A stretch of 64,000 nucleotides of DNA from Desulfovibrio mangrovi (GCF_026230175.1 NZ_CP104208.1:744001-808000), one strand, 5' to 3'; positions 7,790 through 17,432 are shown, numbered from the stretch's first letter. Notes: a model not told the origin generated them from the letters alone. A program made the numbers and translations.

Positions 7790-10018
7790 ATGCGAATCGG
7801 CTTACGGCTTTTTATCGGATTTAGTTTCATGCTTCTCCTGCTGGCGGCAATGGTTGCCGTGGGGTGGGAAGGGCAGAGAAGAATGACAATTGCGCAGGGC
7901 GTGCTGGAGCGCAGGGCAATGCTTGAGGCGGAGTTGCGCACCATGCAGGCCGGAGCGTTGCAGTTCATGCTGGAGCCCAAACCAGGAGCTCTGGATGCTG
8001 TGCTTTCCCGCAGCGGTCAACTGGACCAGTCTTTCTCCGCCTTCAAGATGGCGGTGGAGCACGATGTTGCCGTGCGGCTTGATAAGGCCATGCGTGCGAA
8101 TATTGAGTTTCGTGGTGCGCTGGAGCGTTGGCAGTCCGTGTCTGATGGCAGGGCTACCCGCTTGCAGGAAGCCGAGAATGCCGCAGGGCAGTTTCTGACG
8201 TTGTTCGACGAGTTGGCAGGCAAGAAGCGCGATGCCGCTTTTCTGCATCCTGACGGATATGCCAGCGCGGATGTCGTGAATAACCGTCTTGCGGAACTGC
8301 GGTTGGTGAATGATGTGCAGCGGGAATTTTACGAAGCCCGCATGCTTTCCCGTGAGTGGATGCGTTCCGGTGATGCCAAGGTGCTGGAAGAAGTGCGTAC
8401 CCGTATGGGCAACGTGCTGACCCTGTTGGGAGATCTGAAGGGCACCATGACGGCGCTGGCTGACAAGGATTTTGCTGATACCCTGCTGGCGCACGGGCGC
8501 GACTACCTCGCCTCCCTGAGTGACCTTGAAGACTCCACGGGGCTCATGAACGATGTGCGATCCACACTGGCCTCTGCCGTGGCGGATATGCGCGACCCCA
8601 TGAAGGTGCTGGCCGACAAGTACGAGGCAGATCTCGACTATGTCCACGACATCGGCACGTTGACCGTTGGCGGTATTGTGGCTCTTGCGGTTTTTGTGGC
8701 GCTTATCTTTACACTCATAATCAGTTCAGGTGTGCGCAAGCGGCTGGCCAGAGCGCAGAAGGCTCTTGATGCGTTGGCAGCCGGGGAATGTCCTGTCCGT
8801 GATCCCAAGGATTCTGTGGAGGACATGGGCCTGCTGACAGACGCCATGCAACGTCTTGCCTTAAGCAGTACGGACATGGCCGAATGTGTTCAGGCCATGG
8901 CCCGGGGCGAGTGGGACGTGCAGGTTCCCGTGCGTTCCGAAAAGGACGTACTCGGAAATGCTCTGAGGCAACTGGCAGAGAATGGGCTGGTGGTTCGCAA
9001 GGTTCTGCAGCGTGGAGCCAACGGCGATTTCAATCAATCGATTCCCCCTCAATCCAAGGGCGATGCTGCGGTCGCAGCTCTGGACGGTTTACAGCAGTTT
9101 GTAAACGTCAAGGTCGGAACTGCCCGCAATGCGACTCTGGCTGTGCGGGATGCCGCAGGCAGGGCCATGGAGGCCCTGAAAAGCCTTGAATCGCGCATTG
9201 CGGAGAAAGGTGCAAGGCCTGAATCTTCCGGCGCGTTGAGCGATATGCTTCCCCGGCTCGAGTCTGTGAATGCGGCTCTGAAGGGCAACGCAGCAAGCCT
9301 GAAGGATGCCGACAAGGGCACAGACAGGCTGGCAGGAGCGGTGAAGCGGCTTGATGCGGAATTTCGCACCCTCATGGGTAAGGCCTCGTTTGCAGAAGAT
9401 GTGGCCAGACAGATCGAAACACTGGCCATCAACGTGAATATCGAAATGGGCAGGGTCGGTGACAACGCCGGAGGTCTGGCCGCCATCGTTACGGAACTCA
9501 AGGCAGTTGTAGACAGGTGCCGTGAGCATTCTGCAGCCATGAATGACTCCTTGTATGCGGGCCGCAGGGCTTCTGATGATACGGCAGCCCTGATCCGTGA
9601 CGTGCAGGAAGCCTTGGGTCACAGCGTTCAGGTTGTAGTAGCCGGAGCCGCTGTGCTTGAAGATGAAATGGCAGCATTGAGGACCATGGCTTCCTCCCGT
9701 GCCGCTCATGCCCGTGCGGGTGAGCGCGATGATGAATTGCGTGCGTTTGCTTCGCTCATGGGCAAGTCTTTCAGTGGTCTTGTCATGGAATTGAATACGT
9801 TGCGTTCGGCTCTTGATGCGTTCCGGATCGCAGGGGATCAGGGGCAGGCTGTACCGGCTCAAGGTGCGACAGGGCGTTTCCTTGCCGAAGACGGGAAAGG
9901 AAAGCCTCGAGATGCGCAGCTAAGCCAGGGGCAGCGACCTTCTGTCCGCTCCATGCCTCCTTTGCGATTGGGTAAGGGTAAGGAAGACTTTGCCGAGCTG
10001 GAAGGAGAAGATCTGTAA
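7790..10018 (+). CDS. Membrane HAMP sensor with degenerate chemoreceptor-like signalling domain
   Basis: 742 residues from the ATG at 7790. The GTG three bases earlier sits too close to the GGAG site. A membrane helix at about 8-26 and a second at about 291-313 enclose a 260-residue, all-helical periplasmic sensor. A HAMP-like segment follows, then a long alanine-rich coiled coil to about residue 680 and a charged tail. At about 541-575 the chain aligns with the chemoreceptor hairpin tip but is eroded: the sequence around LAINVNIEMGRVGDN stands where LALNAAVEAARAGEQ is usual, followed by GLAAIVTELK for [10 protein letters not shown]. The key N, E, R, G and E positions remain, but most flanking contact residues are changed. 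It may be a divergent receptor or a sensor no longer coupled to CheA. It ends at a terminator shared with the convergent EAL protein. Confidence 0.75.
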   Translation: MRIGLRLFIGFSFMLLLLAAMVAVGWEGQRRMTIAQGVLERRAMLEAELRTMQAGALQFMLEPKPGALDAVLSRSGQLDQSFSAFKMAVEHDVAVRLDKAMRANIEFRGALERWQSVSDGRATRLQEAENAAGQFLTLFDELAGKKRDAAFLHPDGYASADVVNNRLAELRLVNDVQREFYEARMLSREWMRSGDAKVLEEVRTRMGNVLTLLGDLKGTMTALADKDFADTLLAHGRDYLASLSDLEDSTGLMNDVRSTLASAVADMRDPMKVLADKYEADLDYVHDIGTLTVGGIVALAVFVALIFTLIISSGVRKRLARAQKALDALAAGECPVRDPKDSVEDMGLLTDAMQRLALSSTDMAECVQAMARGEWDVQVPVRSEKDVLGNALRQLAENGLVVRKVLQRGANGDFNQSIPPQSKGDAAVAALDGLQQFVNVKVGTARNATLAVRDAAGRAMEALKSLESRIAEKGARPESSGALSDMLPRLESVNAALKGNAASLKDADKGTDRLAGAVKRLDAEFRTLMGKASFAEDVARQIETLAINVNIEMGRVGDNAGGLAAIVTELKAVVDRCREHSAAMNDSLYAGRRASDDTAALIRDVQEALGHSVQVVVAGAAVLEDEMAALRTMASSRAAHARAGERDDELRAFASLMGKSFSGLVMELNTLRSALDAFRIAGDQGQAVPAQGATGRFLAEDGKGKPRDAQLSQGQRPSVRSMPPLRLGKGKEDFAELEGEDL

Positions 10019-10021
10019 TTG

Positions 10022-10050
10022 AAAAGCCGCCTGAAAAGGCGGCTTTTTTG
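10022..10050 (+). terminator. Bidirectional terminator between convergent genes
   Basis: An AAGCCGCC / GGCGGCTT stem is flanked by A-run and T-run. It works for the chemoreceptor-like gene on plus and for the EAL-GGDEF gene on minus. Confidence 0.85.
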
Positions 10051-10067
10051 TTTTGATGTCTGTGAAC

Positions 10068-12377
10068 TTACTGTTCCGCCTCGTGGCCTTCGCTATCGCT
10101 TTGGCTTCCGACGGGGCTGCGCCGGTCCACCACATACACATTGCCGGGAATGGATTTGGCAAAGTGTTTCATCTGTGCGGCCCGTTCCCCGATCTCCTGC
10201 AGGGAGCAACTGCCCTGGCAATCGATGACTGCCAGTGACACCGATACAAGGGGGAACTCCCTCTCGACTCCGTCCCGTCCGCGGGCCAGAATCCAGCCTT
10301 TCTCGCGGTCATGCGGACTGTAACAATTGCGCACCAGCCGTTTGAAACAGCGTGTTACAGCTCTGCAGATGCGTTCTGCCTTGTTGCGGTCGAGCACGCA
10401 AACGAAGTCGTCGCCGCCTATGTGGGCGGTAATATCGCCCCGGATGCCGTGTCTGCGGATGGCCCATGTCAGGATGTCTGCCAGCAGCAGTATTATCCGG
10501 TCTCCGTTTTTGAATCCGTAAGTATCGTTGTAGGCTTTGAAGTTATCCAGATCTGCGTAGATGAGTGCGAATCTGGCCTCACTTCTGAGGCGGCATTCGA
10601 TTTCATTCTCCAGCGCGACATTGCCGGGAAGACCGGTCAGCGGGTTTGTTCCCTTGGCAAGCTCAACCTGCGCCTGTGCGAGCACGTTGAGCAGTGTCTG
10701 CACCGTGACCAGTCCGAGAAGTTTGCCTTTTTTGGTGATGATCACATCGTCGTATGCCTGCAGTTGGCTTCGCTGCATGGCCATCTGGGCGGTGGCCTCA
10801 ACGGGGGTGTTTTCATCCACGATCAGGGGGGAGGCATCCATGACGGATTTTGCAGGCCGTTTGTAGTAGAGAGCAAGGCCGTACTGGGCAGAAAGCTGCC
10901 TGTTGAGATGATATTCCATGATCAGTCCGACAGGTTCGTCGTTGGCCGTCACGGCAATGCTGCTGTTAAGGTTGTTCTCTTCGAAATATTCTCGGATTTC
11001 ACTGACCAGCGTGTCCGGTGAGACAATGTTTACCGGTTTGGCGTAGCTGCCCACCGGAACGGAGTACCCCGTGCTTCGGAGCGCGATGGGCTGGTTTGCA
11101 GGACGGATGGCGGAGAGATCTATGGTTGTCTGCTGCTTTGGGTAAGTGGGCCTGCCAAGATAGTATCCCTGCCCGAAATGTGTGCCTATCTGCAGCAGGG
11201 TGGAGGCTTCTTCCTGCGTCTCGATTCCTTCGGCAATGACCTTGGAGTCAATCTTGTCGGCAAAGGCGACGATGGTTTCCAGCAAGGCGCGGCGCACGGG
11301 ATCTCGGTCTATGTTACGGATCAGCGACATGTCTATCTTGATGAAGTTGGGCTTCAGTTCGGCGATGGTGGAAAGGCCGGAATAGCCTGTTCCCGCGTCG
11401 TCAATGGCCACTTGGAAGCCTTGCCCCCGGTAATGATCGAGGGTTTTGTAGAACAGGCTGAAGTCCCTGATGGAGTGGCGTTCCGTAATTTCCAGAACGA
11501 TGTTTTCCGGCTTCAATCCAACCTTTTCGATGATTTCCCGGGTACTGCCGGGAGTGAATCCGGGGTCGGTGAGGGTGCGTGGATGGATGTTCAGAAACAG
11601 TTTCTGGTTTTCTGCAAGAGCATCCGCACGGACGATGGCGTTTTCACGGCATACCCGTTCAAGGGCAAAGAGCATGCCCATTTCTTCTGCAAGGTCGAAG
11701 AGGATGTCCGGGGACCGGAAAGGGGATTGCTCCGGGCCCCGGCTCAAAGCTTCCCACGCCATGATATCGCCGGAAGGAAAGCTGACAATGGGTTGGTACA
11801 AGGTTTGGATGCTGCGTGTCTGCAATACGGATTTGAACTCACGTGACAGGCGAAGGGTGTCCAGATCGAACCCCTTGCGGGCCAGTATGCGGCATTCGCG
11901 CATGGCAAGCATGAAGTCGTTTCCCTGTGTGCCGTCCTGCTTGTGACGATAGGTGGCGCAACCGACATTCAGATGTGGCTCTCTGCCTGTCAGGCGGAGC
12001 ATTTCACGTTTCAGGTGTTGTTGCACGCGCAGCTTCATGGTGAAGGCGACATCGGCAAGACGGTATTGCCGTGGACCGGCATCCGGCCATGTCAGCAGAT
12101 ATTCTCCGGCTTCCAGTGGAAAGAGCGTGTTGTTTGATAGCTCGGGAACCGTAAGCTCCCTCAGGGCGGCCTCAATGCCCTGTCGCAGCTGGGTGTTCAG
12201 GTTGGTGGCAACGTCATCCCCGTACAGCTCCCGCATGAGAATGTGATCACTGATCTTGAAGACAATGAGGTTGAGGCTGGTATGCCTTTGGAGTGATTCT
12301 CGAAGCTGGGTAGTATTGATTGGCATGGTGCTGGTGCCATGCAGGAATGGTGTGGCGTTGATGGAGCTGTCCGGCAT
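10068..12377 (-). CDS. EAL-CBS-GGDEF cyclic-di-GMP signalling protein
   Basis: 769 residues, soluble, from the ATG at 12377 with GAAGGGAA upstream. Order of domains: an N-terminal 150 residues resembling a worn GGDEF fold, an EAL phosphodiesterase domain at about 190-430, paired CBS motifs at about 440-580, and a GGDEF domain at about 600-760. The EAL part keeps the catalytic set: WEALSRGP, the metal-binding FLNIHPR, VLEITER, VAIDDAGTGYSG, IKIDMSLI, and VIAEGIET. The cyclase motif is GGDDF, which keeps two acidic residues, but the allosteric RxxD site five residues upstream is absent (IRGD). It probably degrades c-di-GMP, with the CBS pair sensing a nucleotide. Net activity (cyclase or phosphodiesterase) cannot be read from sequence. 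Confidence 0.87.
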   Translation of the reverse strand: MPDSSINATPFLHGTSTMPINTTQLRESLQRHTSLNLIVFKISDHILMRELYGDDVATNLNTQLRQGIEAALRELTVPELSNNTLFPLEAGEYLLTWPDAGPRQYRLADVAFTMKLRVQQHLKREMLRLTGREPHLNVGCATYRHKQDGTQGNDFMLAMRECRILARKGFDLDTLRLSREFKSVLQTRSIQTLYQPIVSFPSGDIMAWEALSRGPEQSPFRSPDILFDLAEEMGMLFALERVCRENAIVRADALAENQKLFLNIHPRTLTDPGFTPGSTREIIEKVGLKPENIVLEITERHSIRDFSLFYKTLDHYRGQGFQVAIDDAGTGYSGLSTIAELKPNFIKIDMSLIRNIDRDPVRRALLETIVAFADKIDSKVIAEGIETQEEASTLLQIGTHFGQGYYLGRPTYPKQQTTIDLSAIRPANQPIALRSTGYSVPVGSYAKPVNIVSPDTLVSEIREYFEENNLNSSIAVTANDEPVGLIMEYHLNRQLSAQYGLALYYKRPAKSVMDASPLIVDENTPVEATAQMAMQRSQLQAYDDVIITKKGKLLGLVTVQTLLNVLAQAQVELAKGTNPLTGLPGNVALENEIECRLRSEARFALIYADLDNFKAYNDTYGFKNGDRIILLLADILTWAIRRHGIRGDITAHIGGDDFVCVLDRNKAERICRAVTRCFKRLVRNCYSPHDREKGWILARGRDGVEREFPLVSVSLAVIDCQGSCSLQEIGERAAQMKHFAKSIPGNVYVVDRRSPVGSQSDSEGHEAEQ

Positions 12378-12703
12378 GCTGGATTCCCTTCTGTTAGCCT
12401 GCGCTGTGGCGAATTGTGTCAGTGAGTAACCGAGCCCTGAGGGAACTGCTTCCGTTCTGTGACATTGCAGGTTGCCGTCAGGATGGCAAATGATCTCGGT
12501 GTGTCCGTATGATTACGTACTCCCTTTGCGCGGACCAAGGTTACGGGGGGGTGACAATTAAGCGGAAAATGCGTGGTGGGTGATCCGCTGTGGGCTCATA
12601 ACGACTGGCGCAATCGGCTGCCGGTATGTAGAATGCGTACCGTCGGACTGAACGGGCGTTGCATTGAAGGCTACATGTTATTAGAGAATACCGTGGCTGG
12701 GAG
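12378..12703 (+). other. Intergenic region of 326 bp without a recognised gene
   Basis: It separates the divergent EAL-GGDEF (minus) and GT9 (plus) genes, so it should hold both promoters. I see no convincing -35/-10 pair. A 6-bp inverted repeat AGCGGA...TCCGCT lies near 12561-12590 and is too weak to interpret. Confidence 0.4.
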
Positions 12704-13846
12704 ATGTCCTTCTTGAAACTTCAGTCCATAGAGAGTATCTCCGCCATCTCGCGCACGGGTGCTCCTTGCGCAATGACTGCGAAACACAAGAGACAATTTT
12801 TGGGGCAGGAACAAGAATTGACCAAAGAACTACCGGATCACTGGCTGGTGATACGCCTCAGTGCGTTGGGCGATGTCGCTCTGACGACCGGCGTGCTTTC
12901 GCGCTGGCATCGGGAACGCGGCTGGCGTTTCACCTTTCTCACTCTGGAGCAGTGGGCTCCGGTGCTCAAGCATCATCCGGCCATTGACCGTGTTATCGGT
13001 ATCCGGCGTGAGGACGTGCGTGCGGCGAACATGATCCGGTTATTCAGGTCTCTTTCACGGGAGATGGCAGGCTGCGGCCTGCTGGATCTTCACGGCACCT
13101 TGCGTTCGGGAATGCTCGGCGCGTTCTGGAAGGGCCCCAAGGTCAGGTATCCCAAGTTCAGCCTTGAGCGCCGGATGTTCTTGCGGAGCAATGGGAGAAT
13201 CTTTCGTGACCGTCTGCTGGAATACAACGTGCCACAGCGTTATGCGCTGGCCATTGAACAGACGGCGCCACCCAGACGCGAGTTGCTGCCGGAGATTCAT
13301 CTGCTTGCCGAAGAGAAAGCACAGGCAGCCGAGAGCATTGCCTCCCTGCAGATGGGACCGGGCAAGCTCGTTGCCCTGCACCCCTATTCAACACATATCA
13401 ACAAGGCATGGCGGGCAGACTATTGGCAATCACTTGCAGCATCTCTTGTGGCCGCAGGGCACTCCGTTCTTGTTCTCGGGCGCGGAGAGAAGCTGGGATA
13501 TCCCATGCCCGCAGGCGTACATGATTTGACCAATGCCACTTCGTTGCGGGAAACATGCGCGCTGCTGGTCCAATGTGACATGCTGGTAACGGGCGATTCG
13601 GGCCCCATGCATCTCGCAGGTGCTGTCGGTACGCCGGTGGTCGCCCTGTTCGGGCCGACCCATGCCGTATGGGGTTTCTATCCTGAGGGTGAGCACGACA
13701 TTATTCTTGAAGCGGATGAAGCCTGTCGTCCATGTTCATTGCATGGAAGCAAGCCATGCCAGCACGATCAGGCATGCATGGCCTCCCTGTCTCCCGAGAG
13801 GGTGATGCAGGCAGTTGAGCGTATGCCGGTCAAGCAGAGGGCGTGA
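12704..13846 (+). CDS. Glycosyltransferase family 9 (ADP-heptose:LPS heptosyltransferase-like)
   Basis: Transfers heptose, by family, to the lipopolysaccharide core at the cytoplasmic face of the inner membrane. 380 residues from the first ATG. The family core begins only at about residue 49 (WLVIRLSALGDVALTTGVL), so the true start may be the ATG at 12773 or a TTG at about 12819 that has AGGA upstream. Other family features: HPYSTHINKAWRADYW, and the nucleotide-sugar site GDSGPMHLAGAVGTPVVALFG followed by four clustered cysteines (CRPC, CQHD, C) typical of this family's C-terminal region. No other LPS gene adjoins it. It ends at a terminator shared with the convergent TPR gene. Confidence 0.82.
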   Translation: MSFLKLQSIESISAISRTGAPCAMTAKHKRQFLGQEQELTKELPDHWLVIRLSALGDVALTTGVLSRWHRERGWRFTFLTLEQWAPVLKHHPAIDRVIGIRREDVRAANMIRLFRSLSREMAGCGLLDLHGTLRSGMLGAFWKGPKVRYPKFSLERRMFLRSNGRIFRDRLLEYNVPQRYALAIEQTAPPRRELLPEIHLLAEEKAQAAESIASLQMGPGKLVALHPYSTHINKAWRADYWQSLAASLVAAGHSVLVLGRGEKLGYPMPAGVHDLTNATSLRETCALLVQCDMLVTGDSGPMHLAGAVGTPVVALFGPTHAVWGFYPEGEHDIILEADEACRPCSLHGSKPCQHDQACMASLSPERVMQAVERMPVKQRA

Positions 13847-13888
13847 TAGGTTGAGGCGAAAGTCTCTTTGCAGATCCTGATACAAAAG

Positions 13889-13935
13889 AACCCCTGCTTC
13901 CGTTGGCCGAGTGGTCCGGAGCAGGGGATTTTTCG
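13889..13935 (+). terminator. Bidirectional terminator between GT9 and TPR genes
   Basis: A CCCCTGCTTCC stem pairs with GGAGCAGGGG around an 18-base loop, then ATTTTTC follows. An A-rich run on the other side serves the minus strand. Confidence 0.7.
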
Positions 13936-13947
13936 TGGGAGGGGCGT

Positions 13948-14775
13948 TTAGAAGATGCGGGCTTCAATCTCTTTCAATATTGCTTTGGCTTCCTTCATGT
14001 TCGGGTCTGCGGAGATGGCGCGCTTGGCATAATCATACGCCTGATCCAGTTTGCGCCAGCGCCTGTAGAGTTCGGCCATGTTGAACAATGTTTTGGGGTG
14101 CGCACCGAATTGCTTAAGTGCCTTGAGGTATACCTGCTCACATCTTTCGAATTCCTGCAGTTCCTTGTAGCAGCGAACGGCTCCGCCGTAAGCCTTGCTG
14201 TCGGAGGGAAACTGATCAATGACTGACTCAAACAGCTCAACTGCTTCAAAATACAGCTGGTGTTCCAGAAAGAGCATGGCAATTTCGGTTGTCAGGCCCT
14301 CTTCGTGTCCCCAGCCGTCTACAACCCTGCGGAGCACGCCTTTGCCTCGGGGGTAATCCTTCGCCTGCATGAGCGCCCTGCCTTTTTCCAGCAGTTCTTC
14401 CTTTTTGCAAACTTGCTTCTGCTCGCGGGCGATGTGCTTGCTTTGCTGTTCGTCCTTCATGCTGTGCAGAATGGACTCCAGCCGATCCAGCAGTTCTCTT
14501 TCCTGTCCACGTTGATATCGGACAAAGGGGGTGGCGTGGATTTTTCTTTTCTGAAAGAACTTTATAATGTCAGGGTGCTTGTTCAGTTCGGTTATGTATT
14601 CATGCACCAGCACTTCAACTTCATAACGGGCCTGACCTATGAGTCTGGAACCGAGAATGTCGCTTATGCCGCTGCATATGGCCTCGAGTGAACGGGGAAT
14701 GTCGTTGCGGCGCAGATATGAGCGGGCGCGTGAAAGGTTTTCGCGTGTGAGTTTGGGAACAGTGAAATTCATCAT
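13948..14775 (-). CDS. Tetratricopeptide repeat protein
   Basis: 275 residues, no signal peptide or membrane helix. The first 120 residues are basic and helical with no recognised motif (it opens MMNFTVPKLTRENLSRARS). Residues 130-270 form about four TPR units, clearest in LYLKALKQFGAHPKTLFNMA-type and YDYAKRAISADPNMKEA segments with the A-G-Y-P spacing of TPRs. It is presumably a scaffold or adaptor. It is divergent from the REC-PAS-GGDEF gene at 14952. No specific role can be given. Confidence 0.75.
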   Translation of the reverse strand: MMNFTVPKLTRENLSRARSYLRRNDIPRSLEAICSGISDILGSRLIGQARYEVEVLVHEYITELNKHPDIIKFFQKRKIHATPFVRYQRGQERELLDRLESILHSMKDEQQSKHIAREQKQVCKKEELLEKGRALMQAKDYPRGKGVLRRVVDGWGHEEGLTTEIAMLFLEHQLYFEAVELFESVIDQFPSDSKAYGGAVRCYKELQEFERCEQVYLKALKQFGAHPKTLFNMAELYRRWRKLDQAYDYAKRAISADPNMKEAKAILKEIEARIF

Positions 14776-14951
14776 GTTTTACGGGGCTCCGGTACGGGTC
14801 AAAGGTCTTGCACCGCTCATCCTATCTGTAGAGACTTGGGGAGTAAAGTCTTCAGAAATGTAAGGTCAGAATTGTGATGATGATGATTAAACTTGATTTA
14901 TAGACCAGATGAGTTATTAAGGTTACTTATTTTGTGCTAGGGGGACGCAGG

Positions 14952-16721
14952 ATGGTCAGTTCAACATCAGACGCGAAGCATTCCGGGGGGGACGCAGCGT
15001 TGGCTTATAGTGACGGAGCAGGCGAGGAATACTCTTCGTCGTCTCGAGTTCTCGTTATTGAAGATGGCGTCGTTTCTGCCAAGGCCCTGTGTCTGCAATT
15101 GACCCGTCTCGGCTATGTCGTTGTGGGGGTCTTTGCCAGTGGGGAGGAAGCGTTGGGGCAGGTCTGTGACCTTGCTCCGGACGTGGTTGTCATGGATATC
15201 GGCCTTGCCGGTAAAATGGATGGTGTGGATACCGCCGAAGAGATTCACCGGCTTTATGATGTGCCGGTAGTGTATCTTACTTCAGCCACAGACGACGCGA
15301 CCTTTCACAGAGCCAAACTGACCAATCCTCTTGCGTGGCTTGAGAAGCCTGTTTCCCTTGAAACGCTGCATCGCGGCTTGCGCATGGCTTTGTACAAGCG
15401 GGATTTGTACCGGAAGCTTCAGGTCAGCGAAGCCAAATATCGGCGCATCGTGGAAACCATGTCCGAAGGGTTGGTCATTCTGGACCCGCAATACCGTATC
15501 GTCTTTGCCAATTCCAGTTTTCAGCAATTGATATGCTGTGGCGAAAACGGTTGCAACAACGAGTCATTCCCCGCACTGCTAACCTCCAGAACCGTAGAGG
15601 CCCTTTTCGGTATGATTGATCGATTGGGCGATTCTGGCAAAATCGTTGCGGAAGGGCATATTGTTTCCCTGAAGGGAAGGGAGGTGCCGGTCCGCTTGTC
15701 CGTTGCGTCATGGTGGGGGAGTGGTGACGTCTCGTTTGGTGACCTGGGCGACGGGCGCGGCTATATTTGTGTTGTTAATGACATGACTGAGCAATTGGCT
15801 TCGGAACAGGCCCGTCGAGAAGCGGAGGACAGGTTCCGCACCCTGTTCGAGAACGTGCTGGACGGTGTGTACCAGAGCCTGCCCGATGGTCGCTTTATTG
15901 AAGTCAATCCGGCCATGGCTGCCATCTTCGGGTATGAATCCCCATCTTCCATGATTCGTGAGATCGTTGATATTAACAGCGATCTGTACGTCGACTCGAG
16001 CGACCGTAAACGGTTTCTTGAGGCTTTGCGCATCAATGACCGTGTGAACAGATATCAGGTTCGGATGAAGAGAAAGGGAGGCGACATCCTCTGGGTTGAA
16101 CTGTCGGCCCGGGCTGTCCGGGATGATTCCGGTGAGATTCTGTCAATTGAAGGAATGCTTTTCGACATCACAGAAAGAAAGCTGACTGAGCAGGACCTGC
16201 GTCGCCGGGCCTCCAGGGATGACCTGACGGGACTGTATAACAGGGTGTACTTCCGCGAGTGGTTTGACGGTGCCTTGGCCTTGGCTTCCCGAAATGCCAA
16301 CAGGCTCGGCCTGCTGTATGTTGACCTCAATGATTTCAAGAAGGTGAACGACATGCACGGGCATATGGCCGGTGATAAGGTGCTGCGGGAAATTGCCGGA
16401 AGACTGCGTGGTTGTGTGCGCGAATGTGACATGGTGGCCCGCATTGGGGGCGATGAGTTCTGCGTGGTTCTCGAAGGGCTCCACTCATCTGATGATGCCG
16501 TGCGGGTGGCTCGGGAGATTGGCAATGTCCTCTCCGATCCTTTGGTGTTGGCTGAGTTGGTGGTCAGTGTTGGAGTGAGTCTTGGTATTGCCATTTATCC
16601 GGATGACGGCAGCTATGCGGAAGAACTGCTCGGCAGGGCTGACGCCGCCATGTATCGGGCCAAGCAGGAGGGAAGTGGTGTGGTCTTCTGGCATACCTTG
16701 CAGGAGCGGAAGGCGGGCTAG
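14952..16721 (+). CDS. REC-PAS-PAS-GGDEF response regulator, diguanylate cyclase
   Basis: 589 residues, cytoplasmic. The ATG at 14952 is chosen because AGGGGG lies 7 bases upstream; a GTG at 14934 is in frame. Receiver domain at about 32-150 with IED for the acidic pair, phospho-acceptor D82 in VMDIGL, and the lysine in LEKPV. Two PAS domains follow (about 165-285 and 290-420), the second ending in a PAC-like FDITERK. The GGDEF domain spans about 425-585, with intact GGDEF, FKKVNDMHGH and the inhibitory RxxD site as RECD five residues before it. It should make c-di-GMP when phosphorylated, with product feedback. The cognate kinase is not adjacent. Confidence 0.88.
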   Translation: MVSSTSDAKHSGGDAALAYSDGAGEEYSSSSRVLVIEDGVVSAKALCLQLTRLGYVVVGVFASGEEALGQVCDLAPDVVVMDIGLAGKMDGVDTAEEIHRLYDVPVVYLTSATDDATFHRAKLTNPLAWLEKPVSLETLHRGLRMALYKRDLYRKLQVSEAKYRRIVETMSEGLVILDPQYRIVFANSSFQQLICCGENGCNNESFPALLTSRTVEALFGMIDRLGDSGKIVAEGHIVSLKGREVPVRLSVASWWGSGDVSFGDLGDGRGYICVVNDMTEQLASEQARREAEDRFRTLFENVLDGVYQSLPDGRFIEVNPAMAAIFGYESPSSMIREIVDINSDLYVDSSDRKRFLEALRINDRVNRYQVRMKRKGGDILWVELSARAVRDDSGEILSIEGMLFDITERKLTEQDLRRRASRDDLTGLYNRVYFREWFDGALALASRNANRLGLLYVDLNDFKKVNDMHGHMAGDKVLREIAGRLRGCVRECDMVARIGGDEFCVVLEGLHSSDDAVRVAREIGNVLSDPLVLAELVVSVGVSLGIAIYPDDGSYAEELLGRADAAMYRAKQEGSGVVFWHTLQERKAG

Positions 16722-16757
16722 CCGGAAATGGTGATAGCCTGATTGAATCCCCCCCTG

Positions 16758-17432
16758 TCAGCCGCGGCTCCAGCATGCTGTTATTGTTTCGCGATGCTCC
16801 AGCATGATGTCAAGAACAGCCCGCGGGACAAGATAGGTGACGTTTCTTCCGGCCAGCCAGCGTTCGCGTACCAGTGTTGCGCTGATATCCAGCCGCGGTT
16901 GCGGAAGGAAATGAATTTTATGCCCCGAAGGCAGCCGGTATACGGCAGCCAGAGGGGCTTTTTCTTGCTCTTTAACTGCATCGGGCCAGCTGTCGCGAAT
17001 GACGCTGTGGACCGTTTCCACATCTCTGCCGGAACGGGGGAGGACCACAAGATCGGCAAGGTTGGGAATCTGCATGCCCTTGTGCCAGTCCGGCAGGGTG
17101 ACGAGGTCTCCGGCTCCGAGGATGAAGAACAGGCTGCAGCCCGGATTGGATGCATGGTAAGCCGTCAGTGTATCATACGTGTACGAAGGGCCCGGGCGTT
17201 CGTTTTCTATGTGGCTGATCTGAAGATAGGGGAAGGGGGCCGCTGCGGCTGCCAGCATCTTGGCGCGCAGTTCAAAGGGCAGCAGATTGCTTTCTGCCTT
17301 GTGGGGTGGGGATGCGCATGGAATGAGATCGATGCGGTCGGGCTGCAAGGCTTCGAAAACCTCCACGGCAGGGCGTATGTGGCCAATGTGTACCGGATTG
17401 AATGTACCGCCCAGAATGCCGATGCGCTGCAT
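16758..17432 (-). CDS. nadD: Nicotinate-nucleotide adenylyltransferase
   Basis: Adenylates nicotinate mononucleotide in NAD synthesis. 224 residues. It starts MQRIGILGGTFNPVHIGH, which holds both the GGTFNP loop and the H-x-G-H motif (residues 15-18). The C-terminal ISATLVRER is the second nucleotidyltransferase signature. It lies downstream of proA on the same strand, an arrangement common for proA and nadD, but here a strong hairpin with a T-tract separates them by 165 bp. It converges on the GGDEF gene with only 36 bp between stops. Confidence 0.92.
   Translation of the reverse strand: MQRIGILGGTFNPVHIGHIRPAVEVFEALQPDRIDLIPCASPPHKAESNLLPFELRAKMLAAAAAPFPYLQISHIENERPGPSYTYDTLTAYHASNPGCSLFFILGAGDLVTLPDWHKGMQIPNLADLVVLPRSGRDVETVHSVIRDSWPDAVKEQEKAPLAAVYRLPSGHKIHFLPQPRLDISATLVRERWLAGRNVTYLVPRAVLDIMLEHRETITACWSRG

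Noticed and set aside
12612-12630. Sigma-54 promoter (TGGCGC-N5-GCTGC) before the GT9 gene
   Set aside because: The GG to GC spacing is off by one and the second element lacks TTGC.
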